From Talinum fruticosum (Eukaryota; Streptophyta; Magnoliopsida; Caryophyllales; Talinaceae): a stretch of DNA of 64,000 nt. Made by a program: the position numbers and the translations under genes. The DNA lies in NCBI GenBank assembly GCA_021018815.1, contig JAITYX010000054.1:3534001-3598000 (forward strand), read 5' to 3'. The notes below the pieces were generated by a model. It did no database searches. It saw only the letters and a program-made list of their open reading frames with translations, and was not told the DNA's origin. How positions within the stretch are numbered: the stretch's first letter is position 1; each line of letters begins with the position of its first letter. Below, in pieces: positions 35,094 to 45,990 of this stretch.

Positions 35094-35126
35094 CCTTGGA
35101 TTTGTTAAAACCTTTTGAGATGGCTA

Positions 35127-35139
35127 GGCTCGATACCAA
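35127..35139 (-). other. Primer-binding site, copy D
   Basis: Minus strand TTGGTATCGAGCC, next to the LTR end at 35141. Same one-base-short form as copy A. Confidence 0.85.
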
Positions 35140-35140
35140 T

Positions 35141-36589
35141 TGAAGGTTTTCTCTTGGAGAGGTTAAGTCACGCTACTCGAGGGGAGGGGTTAATAGGGTG
35201 ATAAAAGATTTTTCGACTTAACAAAGTTTTCCGCAAAGTAGAAACTTAAAAAACAATTCTAAGTCTAGATTGGACTTAGAAAAATACAAGACACGAAGTT
35301 ACGTGGAAACCCTCTTGGGGTTGAAGACCACGAGATAGTGCTAATCCAAGCACCAAGTCAAATCCACTATTTTGAATCAACAAAATACAAGGACTTACCC
35401 CTTACGGAATTACTTCCTTAGAAAATTTAATACAAGTTTTTCGTAGACTCGAAATTGCCTTATTTGATCTAGTATTTCCTAACTTAGATAACCTTTACAG
35501 CTAGGGACAACTAAGCTGAGGTAACCCTTACAACCTAGTCAAAGGACTTTACGAGAGAATTGAAAATGTAAGAGTAGTTACAAGACTTTTACCCTTTAGA
35601 ACTCACAAAGTAAGAACTTAATCGTGGAGTTGTAAAAGCTAGAAGATTGAGAGTAAGAGAGTAGATTTAGTACTTTCCATGTTCAGTAGCTCTCTTCAAG
35701 TCTTGTAGGAAGGCTTCTCTTTATACTTAGCAGGTAGAGTAACCATTGTGCTTGATTTTGGACTTGAGAGCTTTACTAGCCGTTGTAACGGATAGTCCGA
35801 GCCACTCGAAAAGGAGTTGTTGCAAATGTGAACATTGTGCTTTGGTGCTTGGCTTGAAAAGTAGTCTGTCCCACTAGTTTTGACTAAAATCTAGGGTTGA
35901 AACAACTCTTAAACTCAAAGTTGAGGTTTACTTGGATTTGATAACAAACAATGCTGATACGGTGTTTGAGCCTTGTCAAGAAAAGGCATTTTTTGTCTCG
36001 CTGGTGTTTAACGGTTAGAAGCCGCTTACTTTTGCTTTTCAAAGTAAGATTAAAATACTTTAATCAATCTGCAAAAACAAATCAAAGTACTACATAAAGT
36101 ATAAAAACACTTTAGTCCAAGATTAAGCAACAATAATAATTAAATCTTAATAATTAAGAGCTTAATTATCCTTAGCCTAAATAAATGGAATTTTCTAAGT
36201 CTAATATTCAATATGTTCAAAATCTATCTTGTCTCTATCCTTAAATGATTGAGTAGTTAAGCATATATAGACACCATACATCAAATTGATCGGGTAAATA
36301 ATTTCGTTCAATAAACTGACTTAGAAAAGGTAATTAACACGAGTAATTAATTTTCGGTTAACTCATGAAGTCGGTGCTCAAAATAAGTTATGTTCGTGAA
36401 ATTATGTGCTCATGATAACTGTCTAAGTTGCTTCGGAGTGGGTCGAAACCCAGTGAAATGCGTTGTACTCAAGAAATGTTTTCTAACTAGGTCGGACAAT
36501 ATTGAAAATATAAAGATAAGCTTACGAAAGACTTAGAATAATTTGAAATTAAAACCATAGAGAGATAGAGAGTTATACCCGAGTCTTTA
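35141..36589 (-). repeat. 5' LTR of copy D (1449 bp)
   Basis: Complete minus-strand LTR, left end TGAAGGTTTTC and right end CCCGAGTCTTTA. The first base pair of the element has changed from TG to TA. TATA region (CTCTTTATAC) near 35717 is mutated. Confidence 0.9.
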
Positions 36590-37485
36590 CTTGTAATAAC
36601 TCTCTCTCTCCCTCTCTCCCCCTCTCTATTCCGTATACTTTTTCTCCCTCCTTCTTTGTAAGAAAAAAATTCATCTATTTGAGAAGGAACTTTATTTTCT
36701 TTGTTCTATTATCTTAATACATGATATGGTCGGTTGATCATTATGAGAAAAATTTAACTCCAACATTTTGGATTCAAAATTTAACTATTTGATTAAAAAG
36801 ATAAAGGAACATTAAATTTAAATTTTTAAATCAATTTTTTTCCTTGTTAAAATTTATCTTTAATTAGATATATATTTATCATCAATGAATAAATATATTT
36901 TATCAATAAAAAAAATTCAAAACTTAATTACATGATAGTAGAGATTAAAAGAAGCTCAAATATAAATTTGGAGTTTAAAATTTTGTTATTTGGATAACAT
37001 TTATTTTCACTACGACAAACATTTATGGCCACTAGAATAATCCATTTGATATTTTTGGACACAAAAAAATATAAAATTAGAAAATATAATAGATAAAATT
37101 AAAAAAATCTCAAATATGATTTTGAACTAAAAATGCTTCCATGTGGATAACATGTAGCTCTATTACGACATTTATTACCAGTAGAATAATATAGGTCATA
37201 TTTAGCACGAAAAAAATAAAACTTTATTATTTGATAGAAAATATTTTAAAAAGCTCAAATCTAAATATGTACCTAAAATTTTTATTTAGATATCATTTAT
37301 CTTCACTATAATATTTTAATTACTGTTTTTTTCCATTGAAATAATCCATTACCTTTATGATTACATTACTTATTTTATATAACCAAACATGGCAATGTAA
37401 TTATTGTCCCATTACATTGCATACTAATTACATTACATAGTTGATTACATTATACCTCTATTGCATTGCATTCAAACAAACGCCA
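36590..37485. other. AT-rich spacer with tandem repeat and MITE-like end
   Basis: Starts with a (CTCTCT)n run (36605-36640), then AT-rich DNA with no open frame. It holds a degenerate tandem repeat (36955-37352) and a block (about 37370-37485) with repeated ATTACATTGCAT/ATTACATTAC words ending CAAACAAACGCCAC. That block looks like the end of a hAT-like or other MITE, an idea from pattern only. Confidence 0.5.
36955..37352. repeat. Degenerate tandem repeat, unit about 150 bp
   Basis: Three units starting CTCAAAT at 36955, 37110 and 37254 (spacing 155 and 144, third unit partial). Shared words in the same order: a TGGATAACAT or AGATATCAT word, TTCACTACGACA/TATTACGACA/TTCACTATAATA, and AGAATAATCCAT/AGAATAATATAG/GAAATAATCCAT. 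Confidence 0.7.
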
Positions 37486-38473
37486 CATTAATTTTTTGTT
37501 CGATATTCTTGAAGGATATGAGGTTTACCTCTTCCCTTTCATCATTGAACACATTGCTTCTATTTACCTGTATGAGAAGAAGCCTTCTTTACCTTTTCTA
37601 ACACTTCTCTCTTAGACATCGCTTATTTTGAGGTTCATCTTCCCAATTATCCCACAAAATTGCTTGAGCCAACCATTTTCATAGAGGGAAATGAGCTTCT
37701 AAATCTTGGGTTCCAAGAAACTGAACGTGGTGTTTGGATTCATTCTACTCATATGGCTTCTCCTCCACCACCATCGAAGAAGATTACACAATATCCTCTT
37801 CTTTTCACTAGTGGTCCTTCATATCAACCAACCCCTTCTCTTTAGATGGTGACTTCTCAATTTGCAGCTCCGGCCAAAGAATTATAATCAACTCTTGGTG
37901 CGTTCCGGGCTTTTATGCCTATTTTGTCCCAGACTTAAGAGCACAACTCGAAGTAGATCGATCGGAGTTAGACTTTGATCAATAAGCTCAAAGAGGTCAT
38001 TGAAGGAAGTAAGAGCAGATCAGCCACCTCCAAGTGCGTAGATCAAAGCCTCGCTAAGGACTCAAACTTAAACTCGGACTCATCCTCCTCTTCTTACTCA
38101 TACTTAGAAGAAGAAGAAGAATATGGATAAGAAAAACGTAAAGGAGAAGTCTAAGGAGAAAAAGAAGTTGAAATCATGTCTTTTGAGCATACGAAACGAC
38201 TTCGAGGATGTTGGGAATGTTGGTCAATCCCAAGCCCAACCATCTTTACAGCCCAGACAGCCTGATCAAGGTGAGAGCTCGGAAGAGGAAGATTAGTCCC
38301 TTGTTCGACGAGCCATCCAGTCAGCTCATATTAAACAGATTGGCACTTCCATACTCCTTCCTCTTGTAGTATCGCCAATTGTGCAACCAACCGCTTCATG
38401 TCAAAGATATCGGCGAAAGCGTAGGGCACCTCGATCATCCTCCTCCGTTAGAATGACACTACTCCCTTCTTGA
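37486..38473 (+). pseudogene. ORF3, C-terminal part, copy E
   Basis: Starts at FDILEGYEVYLFPFIIEHIAS, the conserved middle segment. It goes on with ELLNLGFQETERGV, SQFAAPAKE, STLGAF-AFMPIL, a Lys/Glu-rich part and the tail YRRKRRAPRSSSS before a TGA at 38471-38473. Stops at 37613 and elsewhere break it. It gives the clearest view of the ORF3 C-terminus. Confidence 0.78.
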
Positions 38474-38870
38474 TTCCATTTTTAATTTTTTATCCAACAT
38501 TCTATGTCTCCTTCATCCACTACTCATGTTTTATTGAAATGCATAGGGGAGCAATAGTTGTCCGGTTTACGGGGAGTAACATTATTTTTTTTTATGTTGT
38601 TGTATGCTCCCACTCATCTTAATCAAATGAAAACTCTCAGTATCTCTTTGTTCTACAAGCGTAGTGTTTACTGTTTTGCTCTTACTCTAATCATTTCTGT
38701 TTTAACTAAGCCAAATATAATCATTGTAAATTTCATGTTAACTTTGATAACTCAAACAGTTATTACACATCTCCGACACTTAACACTTTTTGATTGTTGA
38801 AGACTGAATATTGTATGTTTCTAAATCAAATTTCTAAGTGTTGACCGCCTTTCATAAAAAACGGGTCGAT
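38474..38870 (+). other. 3' untranslated region and polypurine tract of copy E
   Basis: Non-coding. ATTGAAATGCATAGGGGAGC near 38533 matches C and H. The polypurine tract is AAAAAACGGGTCGAT before the LTR. Confidence 0.75.
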
Positions 38871-40296
38871 TGAAGACTCAACTAGGACTCTATCTCACTT
38901 TGTAGTTTTGAACTCAAGTCATTCACGCACTCTAGAAAGCATATCTTTAAGTTTTATCTCTATTTGACCCACTTAGAAAGTTACTCTTGATTAAACACTT
39001 ATCTACGAGTTTCGACACACTCAGATTGAACTCGAGACAGGCATTTTACCTAAATAATTTCATGAGATCAACTTGTTAGGTGAACTGGCTCATTTGCAAA
39101 AATTGTCATAATTACTACATTAATTCTAAATTGTCGATTTATTTTTAATTGAAATTATCTTATGCCAAATATTAGGAATTATGTCTATATATTTCCTTAA
39201 ATGTTTTCTTACTTAAAGATAGACACAAATGTAACTGAAACATATTAAATATTAAACTTTAAAAATTTTATTCAATTAGTTTTAGGATGTTCAAGTATTT
39301 AATTATTTGAATTAAAATTATATCCTCGTCTACGCTTGGTCAAAAGTATTTTTATACTTTGACTACCACTTTTATTTGTTTTTGCGAGATGATTAAAATT
39401 GTTTAAGCTCAATTTGAAAAGCAAAAAGAACCAACTTCTTACCATTAAACACCAGCAGACACAAAAGCCACATTTTGAGGATGGCTCGGACACGATGTCG
39501 GGGTTGTTTCTTTCCATTTACGGTAAACTTTGACTTTAAGTCTAACGGTTGTTTCCACCCCAGTTTTCAGTAACAGTAAGTGGGATGGATTACTTTTTCA
39601 GCCTAGGATCGATGCACAACGTTCATCTTCTCAACGATTCTATTTCCGAGGGACTTAGACTATCCGTTACAATGTCTAGTAAAGCTTCCTAGTTAAGACT
39701 GAAACTTAATGGCTATGTGCTTTGCTAGTTATAAATAGAAGCAAGTTTACAACACTAAGAAGATTGCTAAAACTCAAATCTCAACTCATACACTGAATAT
39801 TTTTCTAGCTTTCAACTTTGTACTTAGTTTTCTTAACTTCTAAGTTGAAACAAAGAAGACTTGTAATCAGTTAAAATCAATCTTACTCAATCTTCTATAA
39901 TTTCCCTTGACTGAGATATAAAGGGTAACTCAGCTCATTTGTACCTAACTATAAAGGTTAACTAAGTTAGGAAGTACTAGGACAGAAAAGGGATTAGGAA
40001 AACTTGTATTGAATTATCTAAGAGAACAATTTTGAGAGTCAATCCTTTGTATTTTTGGATTCAAAATATTGGATTTGACTTGGTGTCCGGATTGACATTG
40101 TCCGTGGTTTTTTGCGCCAAGAGGGTTTCCACGTTAAAAATATTACTTGTTATTCTTTTTGAGTTCATTCCAAGCTCATAACATCTTTTCTGAGTTCTAT
40201 CTAGTACATCAAATTTTTATAATTCCGAAAAATTTCCTTCACACCCTATTCACCTCCCCTCTAGGGAGACTCAAACTCTCTAAGAGAAAACCTTCA
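38871..40296 (+). repeat. 3' LTR of copy E (1426 bp)
   Basis: TGAAGACTCAACTAGG to AGAGAAAACCTTCA. TATA box TATAAATAGAAGC at about 39729 is intact. Conserved CCGTGGTTTTTTGC block near 40100. Confidence 0.9.
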
Positions 40297-40745
40297 CAAG
40301 CTCCCCTTCTAAACTTCAGAAAGAATCCATTAGCACCACAAAAATTGGAAGTGTCCCTTTCATTTATTTTTGTTAGTTTTTTCTAAAATTAACTAACTAC
40401 TCTCTCATTTTTGCTTTTACTTCTCGTAATTGCAAACTAGAAATGTCGAAAAGCAATTACGAGAAGCAAAAGCAAAAATGAGAGAGTAGTTAGTTAATTT
40501 TAGAAAAAAACTAGCAAAAATAAATGAAAGGACACTTCCAATTTTAGTATGGAAAAACTAAGCCTGTAAGAGGTTTCGAAATAAAATCCATCGGTTTCAA
40601 ATCGAGAATCTGGTGTTTGAGGTTGAAGGTACAAAACAAAGAGATAGCTCTCCATTCCGCCCATCAAATAACGACCTTTACTAGTTAAAGTTGTGTATTA
40701 AAAGAACATACAGAACTTTTCTGAATACACAAAAGGGTTTACCTA
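40297..40745. other. Spacer with foldback element
   Basis: Lies between the 3' LTR of copy E and the truncated 3' LTR of copy F. Apart from the foldback (40341-40545), the remaining 200 bases match no local repeat and hold no gene. Confidence 0.6.
40341..40545. mobile_element. Foldback / MITE-like element
   Basis: Arms of 93 bases (40341-40433 and 40453-40545) are reverse complements with only two substitutions and two 1-base indels, around a 19-base loop. Terminal sequence is TTGGAAGTGTCC/GGACACTTCCAA. The RNA would form a long, almost perfect hairpin. A clear target duplication is not visible (AATT borders both ends). It could be a MITE, a palindromic duplication or a small-RNA precursor. 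Confidence 0.85.
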
Positions 40746-41805
40746 ATTGTGAATAGGGTGATGAAAGATTTTTCGAAAAATCAAACTCTTTTGATCAAAG
40801 AAGAGACTGAAGCGATTCCGAGTCCGTAATGGGGTCGAAAAGTATGAACTCAAAATGAAGATGCGAGATAGAACTGAAGCTTTAAGACAGTCCGAGTCTA
40901 GAATGAACTCGGAAAGTAAATACACGAAATTATGTGGAAACCCCCGGGGCAGAAAACCATGGACCGTACTAATCCAAGCACGAAGTCAAATCCACTATTT
41001 TGAGTCCATAAAATACGATGAGGCTGACTGAACCCGAGTTGCTCCCTTAAACAACTCTTTACAAGTTTTTCCTAGACTCAGAAATTCCCTTATCCGATCT
41101 AGTACTTCCTAGCTGAGATAACCCTTACAGCTAGGACAACCGAGTTGAGTTAACCCTTACAGCTCGGTCAAGGGACCTTACTTAAAGAGTAAGAAGGAGA
41201 GTGTTTGTAACTAAGTACAAGACCTTACAACTTAGAATATAATGAATTATAGAGTGGGAGTTGTAAGTAGAAGATTGAGAATGAATACAATGACTTTGCT
41301 CAAGTATGTGTATTAACAATAGTTTCGGCAATCTTCAAGTCTTGAGAGTTCGGCAACCAAGCGAGCATAGCCGTTGAGTCCATCTTCCGACTAAGAGTCC
41401 TTTGTGGCCGTTGTTAAGGACTTTACGAGTGACTCGGAATGTATCCGTTGAGATATAAACGTTGGACAATGGTTCTTGACTCCTTTGGAAGTCCCAAAAC
41501 CACTGGCGGTGTCTTGAAAGATAAGGTGGAAACCACCGTTAAGCTTGGCATTGAAGATTTCTAGTTTTGGAAACAGACAACCACGACACGATCTTTTGGG
41601 GCTAGGTCGGAAGTGGAAAAGGCCTTGTCTGCTGGTGATTTGACGTTTTGAAGCTAGGTTACTTTTGTATTTCAAAAAGTGTATCCTCGTTTGAATAACC
41701 TACAAAAGTAAATCAAATTGGTTCTCAAAGTATAAAATACTTTGGTCCAAAATTAGACACGAGATAATAATATAATTAAGATAATTAATGACTAATTTAG
41801 ACACT
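40746..41805 (-). repeat. 3' LTR of copy F, truncated at both ends
   Basis: Very similar to the 5' LTR of F (49260-50330). It lacks the last 40 or so bases on the left and about 480 bases of the LTR start on the right. The two LTRs of F differ several times by CAG versus CGAG (for example 41573 against 50103). Confidence 0.88.
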
Positions 41806-41858
41806 AGTAGTACATATTTGATGTCCGGACAAAAAGATAAGTAAAAGAAAATAGAATT

Positions 41859-43528
41859 CTAGGAAGAAGAAGAATCGGCCGACTTTGGAATTGTGACACG
41901 AGTGCATGGTGTCCGCCTAAGAAGGAGAGAGGGTTGTCTCGAGTGGAAGAGGAAGGGCGAGAGGGACGCCGGTGCTTGGTATGATCTTGACGATGTGCTT
42001 GAGCGCGGTGGAGGGAGGATAAGGATCGCCATCAAGCGCTCGGCTCCGAGTGGCTGACCCGAACGAGAGGATCCAGAGGTTCCTCCCTGTGGATCTCGGT
42101 AGGCTGGAGGGTCCGCTCGGTCGACCCGTTGTAGTTTGTCCTTGTGCGGCAAGGTCTTCGACTCACTCGAGGCTAGCTGTCGAGCTGAGGACTTCCGGTC
42201 AAGCTTGAGGAGCTTTTTGACCCTCAGCTGTCCCTCCTTCTTCTTCTTTTTGTTCCGCCCCTTGCCCAGATGGAGCTGCCTCGGCCGCGAGCTCCTCAAT
42301 GTCTCGCTTCTTCATGGTCTTCTTCTCCGTCCTCCCCGCTATCCGAGGAGGAGGTCTTGGCCGAGCTCGAGTACACTTTAAATGTGTCCGAATCGCCATG
42401 GTCCTAAGCTGCCTTGAACCTTCTCTCCTGGAGGAGCTCGATCGGCTCCTTTTGCTCCTTCACCAAGGCCTTCATCTCAAGGAGAACTTCTTATTCCTCT
42501 CGGATCCGAGATTGGGTTGTCTTTTGGTTGATGGCCATAGGCTGATAGACAATCTTGAATGACCAGGAGCATGTCCTTAAATTCGAGGACACGAGTTGAT
42601 TTTGTCCAAGAAAGCGAGAAGACAAAATGGAGGAGAGAGGCTTAGAGGCACTCGAGGTGGAAGCACCACCAGGTGGGGCAAGGAGAGAGAGAGGGGCTTC
42701 TTTCGAGTTTGAGGTGAAGAAGGTGGCCTCGGCTCCGAGCTGTGTACCCGGATACCGGGTTGAGTCTCCTGGTACCCGTACCCCTGAAGTTCCTTTTGCC
42801 GACAACAACGGCAGCCTTAGAAACAACATTTGGGTCCGAGGGGAGAGGAACTTTGAATTGTTTGAATACAAGGGTGAGAAGAGGGGTGTTCTTCTTATTT
42901 TGGAGTTGAGCTGGCACAGCTGCCATTTGCTCAATGATGGAGGGGAAGAGGTCTACTTCGTAGCCCTCAAGAATGTCAAAAGAGCTTTTAAATGCTTGGA
43001 GTTTGGGTTCTCCTTGCTGGAATGCTTGAGAGAAGAAGGTTCTCATCAGCAAGAAGCACAGAAGATGTGCTTCGACTTGAGCTGAGTCACTAAGAAATTT
43101 TTACGTGACTCGGGGAACTCTTTGCGTATTTTTCAAAGAAGTCGTTAGCGACTTTAGTGAAAGGAATGGGGTTGCTGTTCAAGAAAAGAGAGGAGACCTT
43201 GAACAAGCGGTGGAGAAGGGAGGTGTTTATACGAACGATTACGTTCGAGAATCGTGGAGGTTAGAACACCTTCGAGCTAGCGAGGTGAGTGTAAAACTCG
43301 GATACGAGTTCGGGGTAGATGAACTCGCTGAAATAAACAAAGTTATAAACACCAATGGTTTGGATGTGTGACAACCACGAGAATTTTGTGGTTGGAAAGA
43401 ACTTGTCGTCCGGAACAAGATGCTTGGGTGACAATAGGTTTAGAGGTGGATGAGCCTTCTTGGCTTTTTGTGCGTGGCTTCTTCGAGGTAGAGCCAAGAA
43501 AGTCGAGGTGTGAACCTCTTTTAGGCAT
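41859..43528 (-). pseudogene. ORF3 (SIRE envelope-like domain), copy F
   Basis: Start at 43528 (MPKRGSHLDF, in context CACAATGCC). N-terminal domain: PDDKFFPTTKFSWLSHIQTIGVYNFVYFSEFIYPELVSEFYTHLASS (43260-43440, in a shifted frame). Middle: LMRTFFSQAFQQGEP, FDILEGYEVDLFPSIIEQMAAVPA and a LTLVFKQFKVPLP segment (42790-43050). C-terminus: Lys-rich run KKKKKEG, Pro/Ser-rich part and PKSADSSSS before the stop at 41859. It is the longest ORF3 in the window. Frameshifts at about 43400, 43150, 42900 and 42480. Confidence 0.82.
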
Positions 43529-43764
43529 TGTGGATGAGAGAAAAAAAGAGTGAAACTTTGAGAGAAAGTAGAAGAGAGTAGGTCGATGAGAGTGAAAGAA
43601 AAAGAGTAGAAGAAAGAGATGAGAGCGATCGAGCTTACTTGAGATGAGCTTCACGTCGCTTGAAAATGTCTAGGAGTCACTATAGAAAGCTTGCGCGAGA
43701 AGTTTTGGTTTCGAGAGAGAGAGTAAATGAAATGTAAAGTACCGAGACAAAGGAGAATAGACGC

Positions 43765-43908
43765 TATTTATAGGAAAATAATCGTCCTTCAACACAACGC
43801 TATTTATATATCCGTTTTGACTCAACTCTTTCATCGAGTCACCTCGGACCGGTGTGACGGTTCTCTTCTCAACGGTTCAAATTCGAGCGGTTTGACTTCC
43901 AATGGCTA
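43765..43908 (-). promoter_or_regulatory. Putative internal ORF3 promoter, copy F
   Basis: Minus strand: TAGCCATTGGA (43898-43908, one base off TAGCCGTTGGA), GAACCGTTGAGAAG near 43865-43880, then a clean TATAAATAGCG (TATA at 43765-43772) and a leader of about 237 bases to the ATG at 43528. Confidence 0.55.
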
Positions 43909-44189
43909 GAAGTCGGATCACGGCGAGAGAGAGAGAAAAAGATTTTGAAAATAAATTCTGAAATTCTCCACTTATCTAGAGATGATTCCAGAGATTTTAT
44001 GTCCATTTTTCTCAAACATCCGAGTTTGACTCGAGATAAGTTTCGAGTGACTCGAAACTAGAAGTAAATAAATAACTATTAGCTCGAGTATCATTGAATC
44101 AATCGAACAAATGGTTATTAACGATTTGAAAGCACTTAACACATAATCATGCAATGAGATTATCATAAAGAAAGCACATAATTATGCAT

Positions 44190-45690
44190 TTAACATTCCA
44201 AGCTCATTCCTAATAAAACAAACTGATCTTCATTAAGAGGCTTAGTAAAAATATCAGCTAATTGAAGATTAGTAGGAATGAATTCAAGTTCGATATCACC
44301 TTTCTCAGAATGGTCTCTTAAGAAATGATACCGACCTCAATGTGTTTTGTTTTTGAGTGCTTGAATCGGATTTTTGGTGATGCTAATTGCACTTTGATTG
44401 TCACACTTGATTGGAACTGATTTGAAAGAAAGTCCAAGATCTCTCAAGCGTTGCTTTATCCATAAAATCCGAGCACAACATGCTCCGGCTGCAATATACT
44501 CGGCTTCGGCAGTTGATAGAGCTACTGAGTTTTGCTTCTTTGAGTGCCAAGATATTAAGGATTGACCCGAAATTGGCAAGCTCCTGAAGTGCTCTTTCTA
44601 TCAACTTTGTATCCAGCGTAATCCGCATCCGAGTATCCAATGAGAGTCGGTTATGAGTCTCTTGAGTACCATAGACCTAAGTTACGAATCCCTGCAAGAT
44701 ATCTGAATATTCTCTTCACCGCAGTAAGATGTGATTCTTTTGGATTAGCTTGGAATCTTGTGCATAAACATACACTGAACATTATATCCGGTCGGTTGGA
44801 AGTAAGATACAGCAAAGATCCAATCATACCTTGATAGAGTTTCGATCTATTGCTTTACCTTTCTCGTCCGAGTCAAGTTTTATACTTGCTTGCTCATGGG
44901 TGTAGATGTGTGCTTTGCATCTTAGAGTTTGTATTTCTTCAGCAGCTCCTTGGTATACTTTGATTGATGGACATAGATTCCATCTTTATCTTGTTTGATT
45001 TGTAGACCAAGGAAGAAATTGAGTTCTCCCATCATACTCATTTAAAATTCTTGACTCATTAACTCGAGAAAATTCTCGGCACGAGAATTTTATTATTAGC
45101 TCCAAAGATTATATCATCAACATAGATCCGAGCGATAAGGAAATCTATCCCTTTGGTTCTTATAAAGAGAGTCTTGTCGATCTAACCTCTTCTAAAATCA
45201 TTTTGAACCAAGAAATTGCTCGAGTCTTTCATACCAAGCTCCGGGAGCTTATTTAAGACCATAAAGAGCTTTCGAACTCTGAAAACATGATTTGGAAATT
45301 CTGAGTTTTCAAAACCAGGAGGTTGCTCGACATAAACTTCCTCTTCAATAAAACCATTGAGAAAGGCACACTTAACATCCATTTGATATAATTTGATATT
45401 CTAATGGCTTCAATTCTAGCAACAGGTGCAAAGGTTTCCCCACAATCAATTCCTTTTTCTTGATTGTAACCTTGAGCCACAAGTCTTGCCTTGTTTCTGA
45501 CTACCAACCCACCTTCATCCAATTTGTTCTTGAAAACCCATTTGGTTCCTATGGCTGGGTGGTCATAAGGTCGTTTGGTAAGAGTCCGGACTTGGTTTCT
45601 TTCGAATTGATTGAGTTCCCCTTGCATGGCCTCTACCCATTCAGGTTCATTTAGGGCCTCTAGTGCATTTTTGGGTTCGAGTTAATGAAA
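44190..45690 (-). pseudogene. RT and RNase H region of pol, copy F
   Basis: RVT_2: [43 protein letters not shown] (45253-45600), a small deletion near 45403, [23 protein letters not shown] (45310-45382) and an intact YVDD (45113-45124). RNase H: SLISWHSKKQNSVALSTAEAEYIAAGACCARILWIKQRL (44440-44570) is nearly clean. The C-terminal DIFTKPLNEDQ segment is near 44230. Frameshifts elsewhere. Confidence 0.9.
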
Positions 45691-45990
45691 TGAATGCGGT
45701 GAATGCACATAGATTTGAAGAGATGAACGAGTTCTTACCCCACTTGTTGATGTCAAATAATATGTTCTCTAGTGGATGACTAGAAGCATACTTGAAAGCT
45801 CTACTGTTCTCTAATTCACAAGATTAGTAGGCTAAATTGCTTGATCTTCGAGGCTTGTTACGAGTGAACAGTTTGCTCTTCGGTATTCCGAGTAGACCCT
45901 TAAGTTGCCTCATTACGAGTCAATTCGTTACGAGTGACTTCATTACGAGCTGGTTGAGTTTGAATCTTCACAGATTCATTTTCATCACTA
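45691..45990 (-). other. Integrase-RT linker of copy F
   Basis: Pol linker, homologous to 3291-3639. Here several CTCGGAA words of copy A read CTCGTAA. No separate gene. Confidence 0.65.

Larger units (their letters stand above)
29776..36589 (-). mobile_element. SIRE-type copia element, copy D
   Basis: Minus-strand element with 5' LTR, primer-binding site, gag, protease remnant, integrase, RT, RNase H, internal promoter and most of ORF3. Its ORF3 tail and 3' LTR are lost at the tail-to-tail joint with copy C. Internal deletions remove part of gag and most of protease. Confidence 0.92.
37486..40296 (+). mobile_element. SIRE-type copia element, copy E (3' end)
   Basis: Plus-strand fragment with the C-terminal two thirds of ORF3, 3' untranslated region, polypurine tract and a complete 3' LTR. 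It starts inside ORF3, so all of gag and pol are gone. Confidence 0.9.

Noticed and set aside
42627..43085. Plus-strand frame of 152 codons
   Set aside because: It is the antisense of ORF3 in copy F; the minus strand carries the conserved protein.
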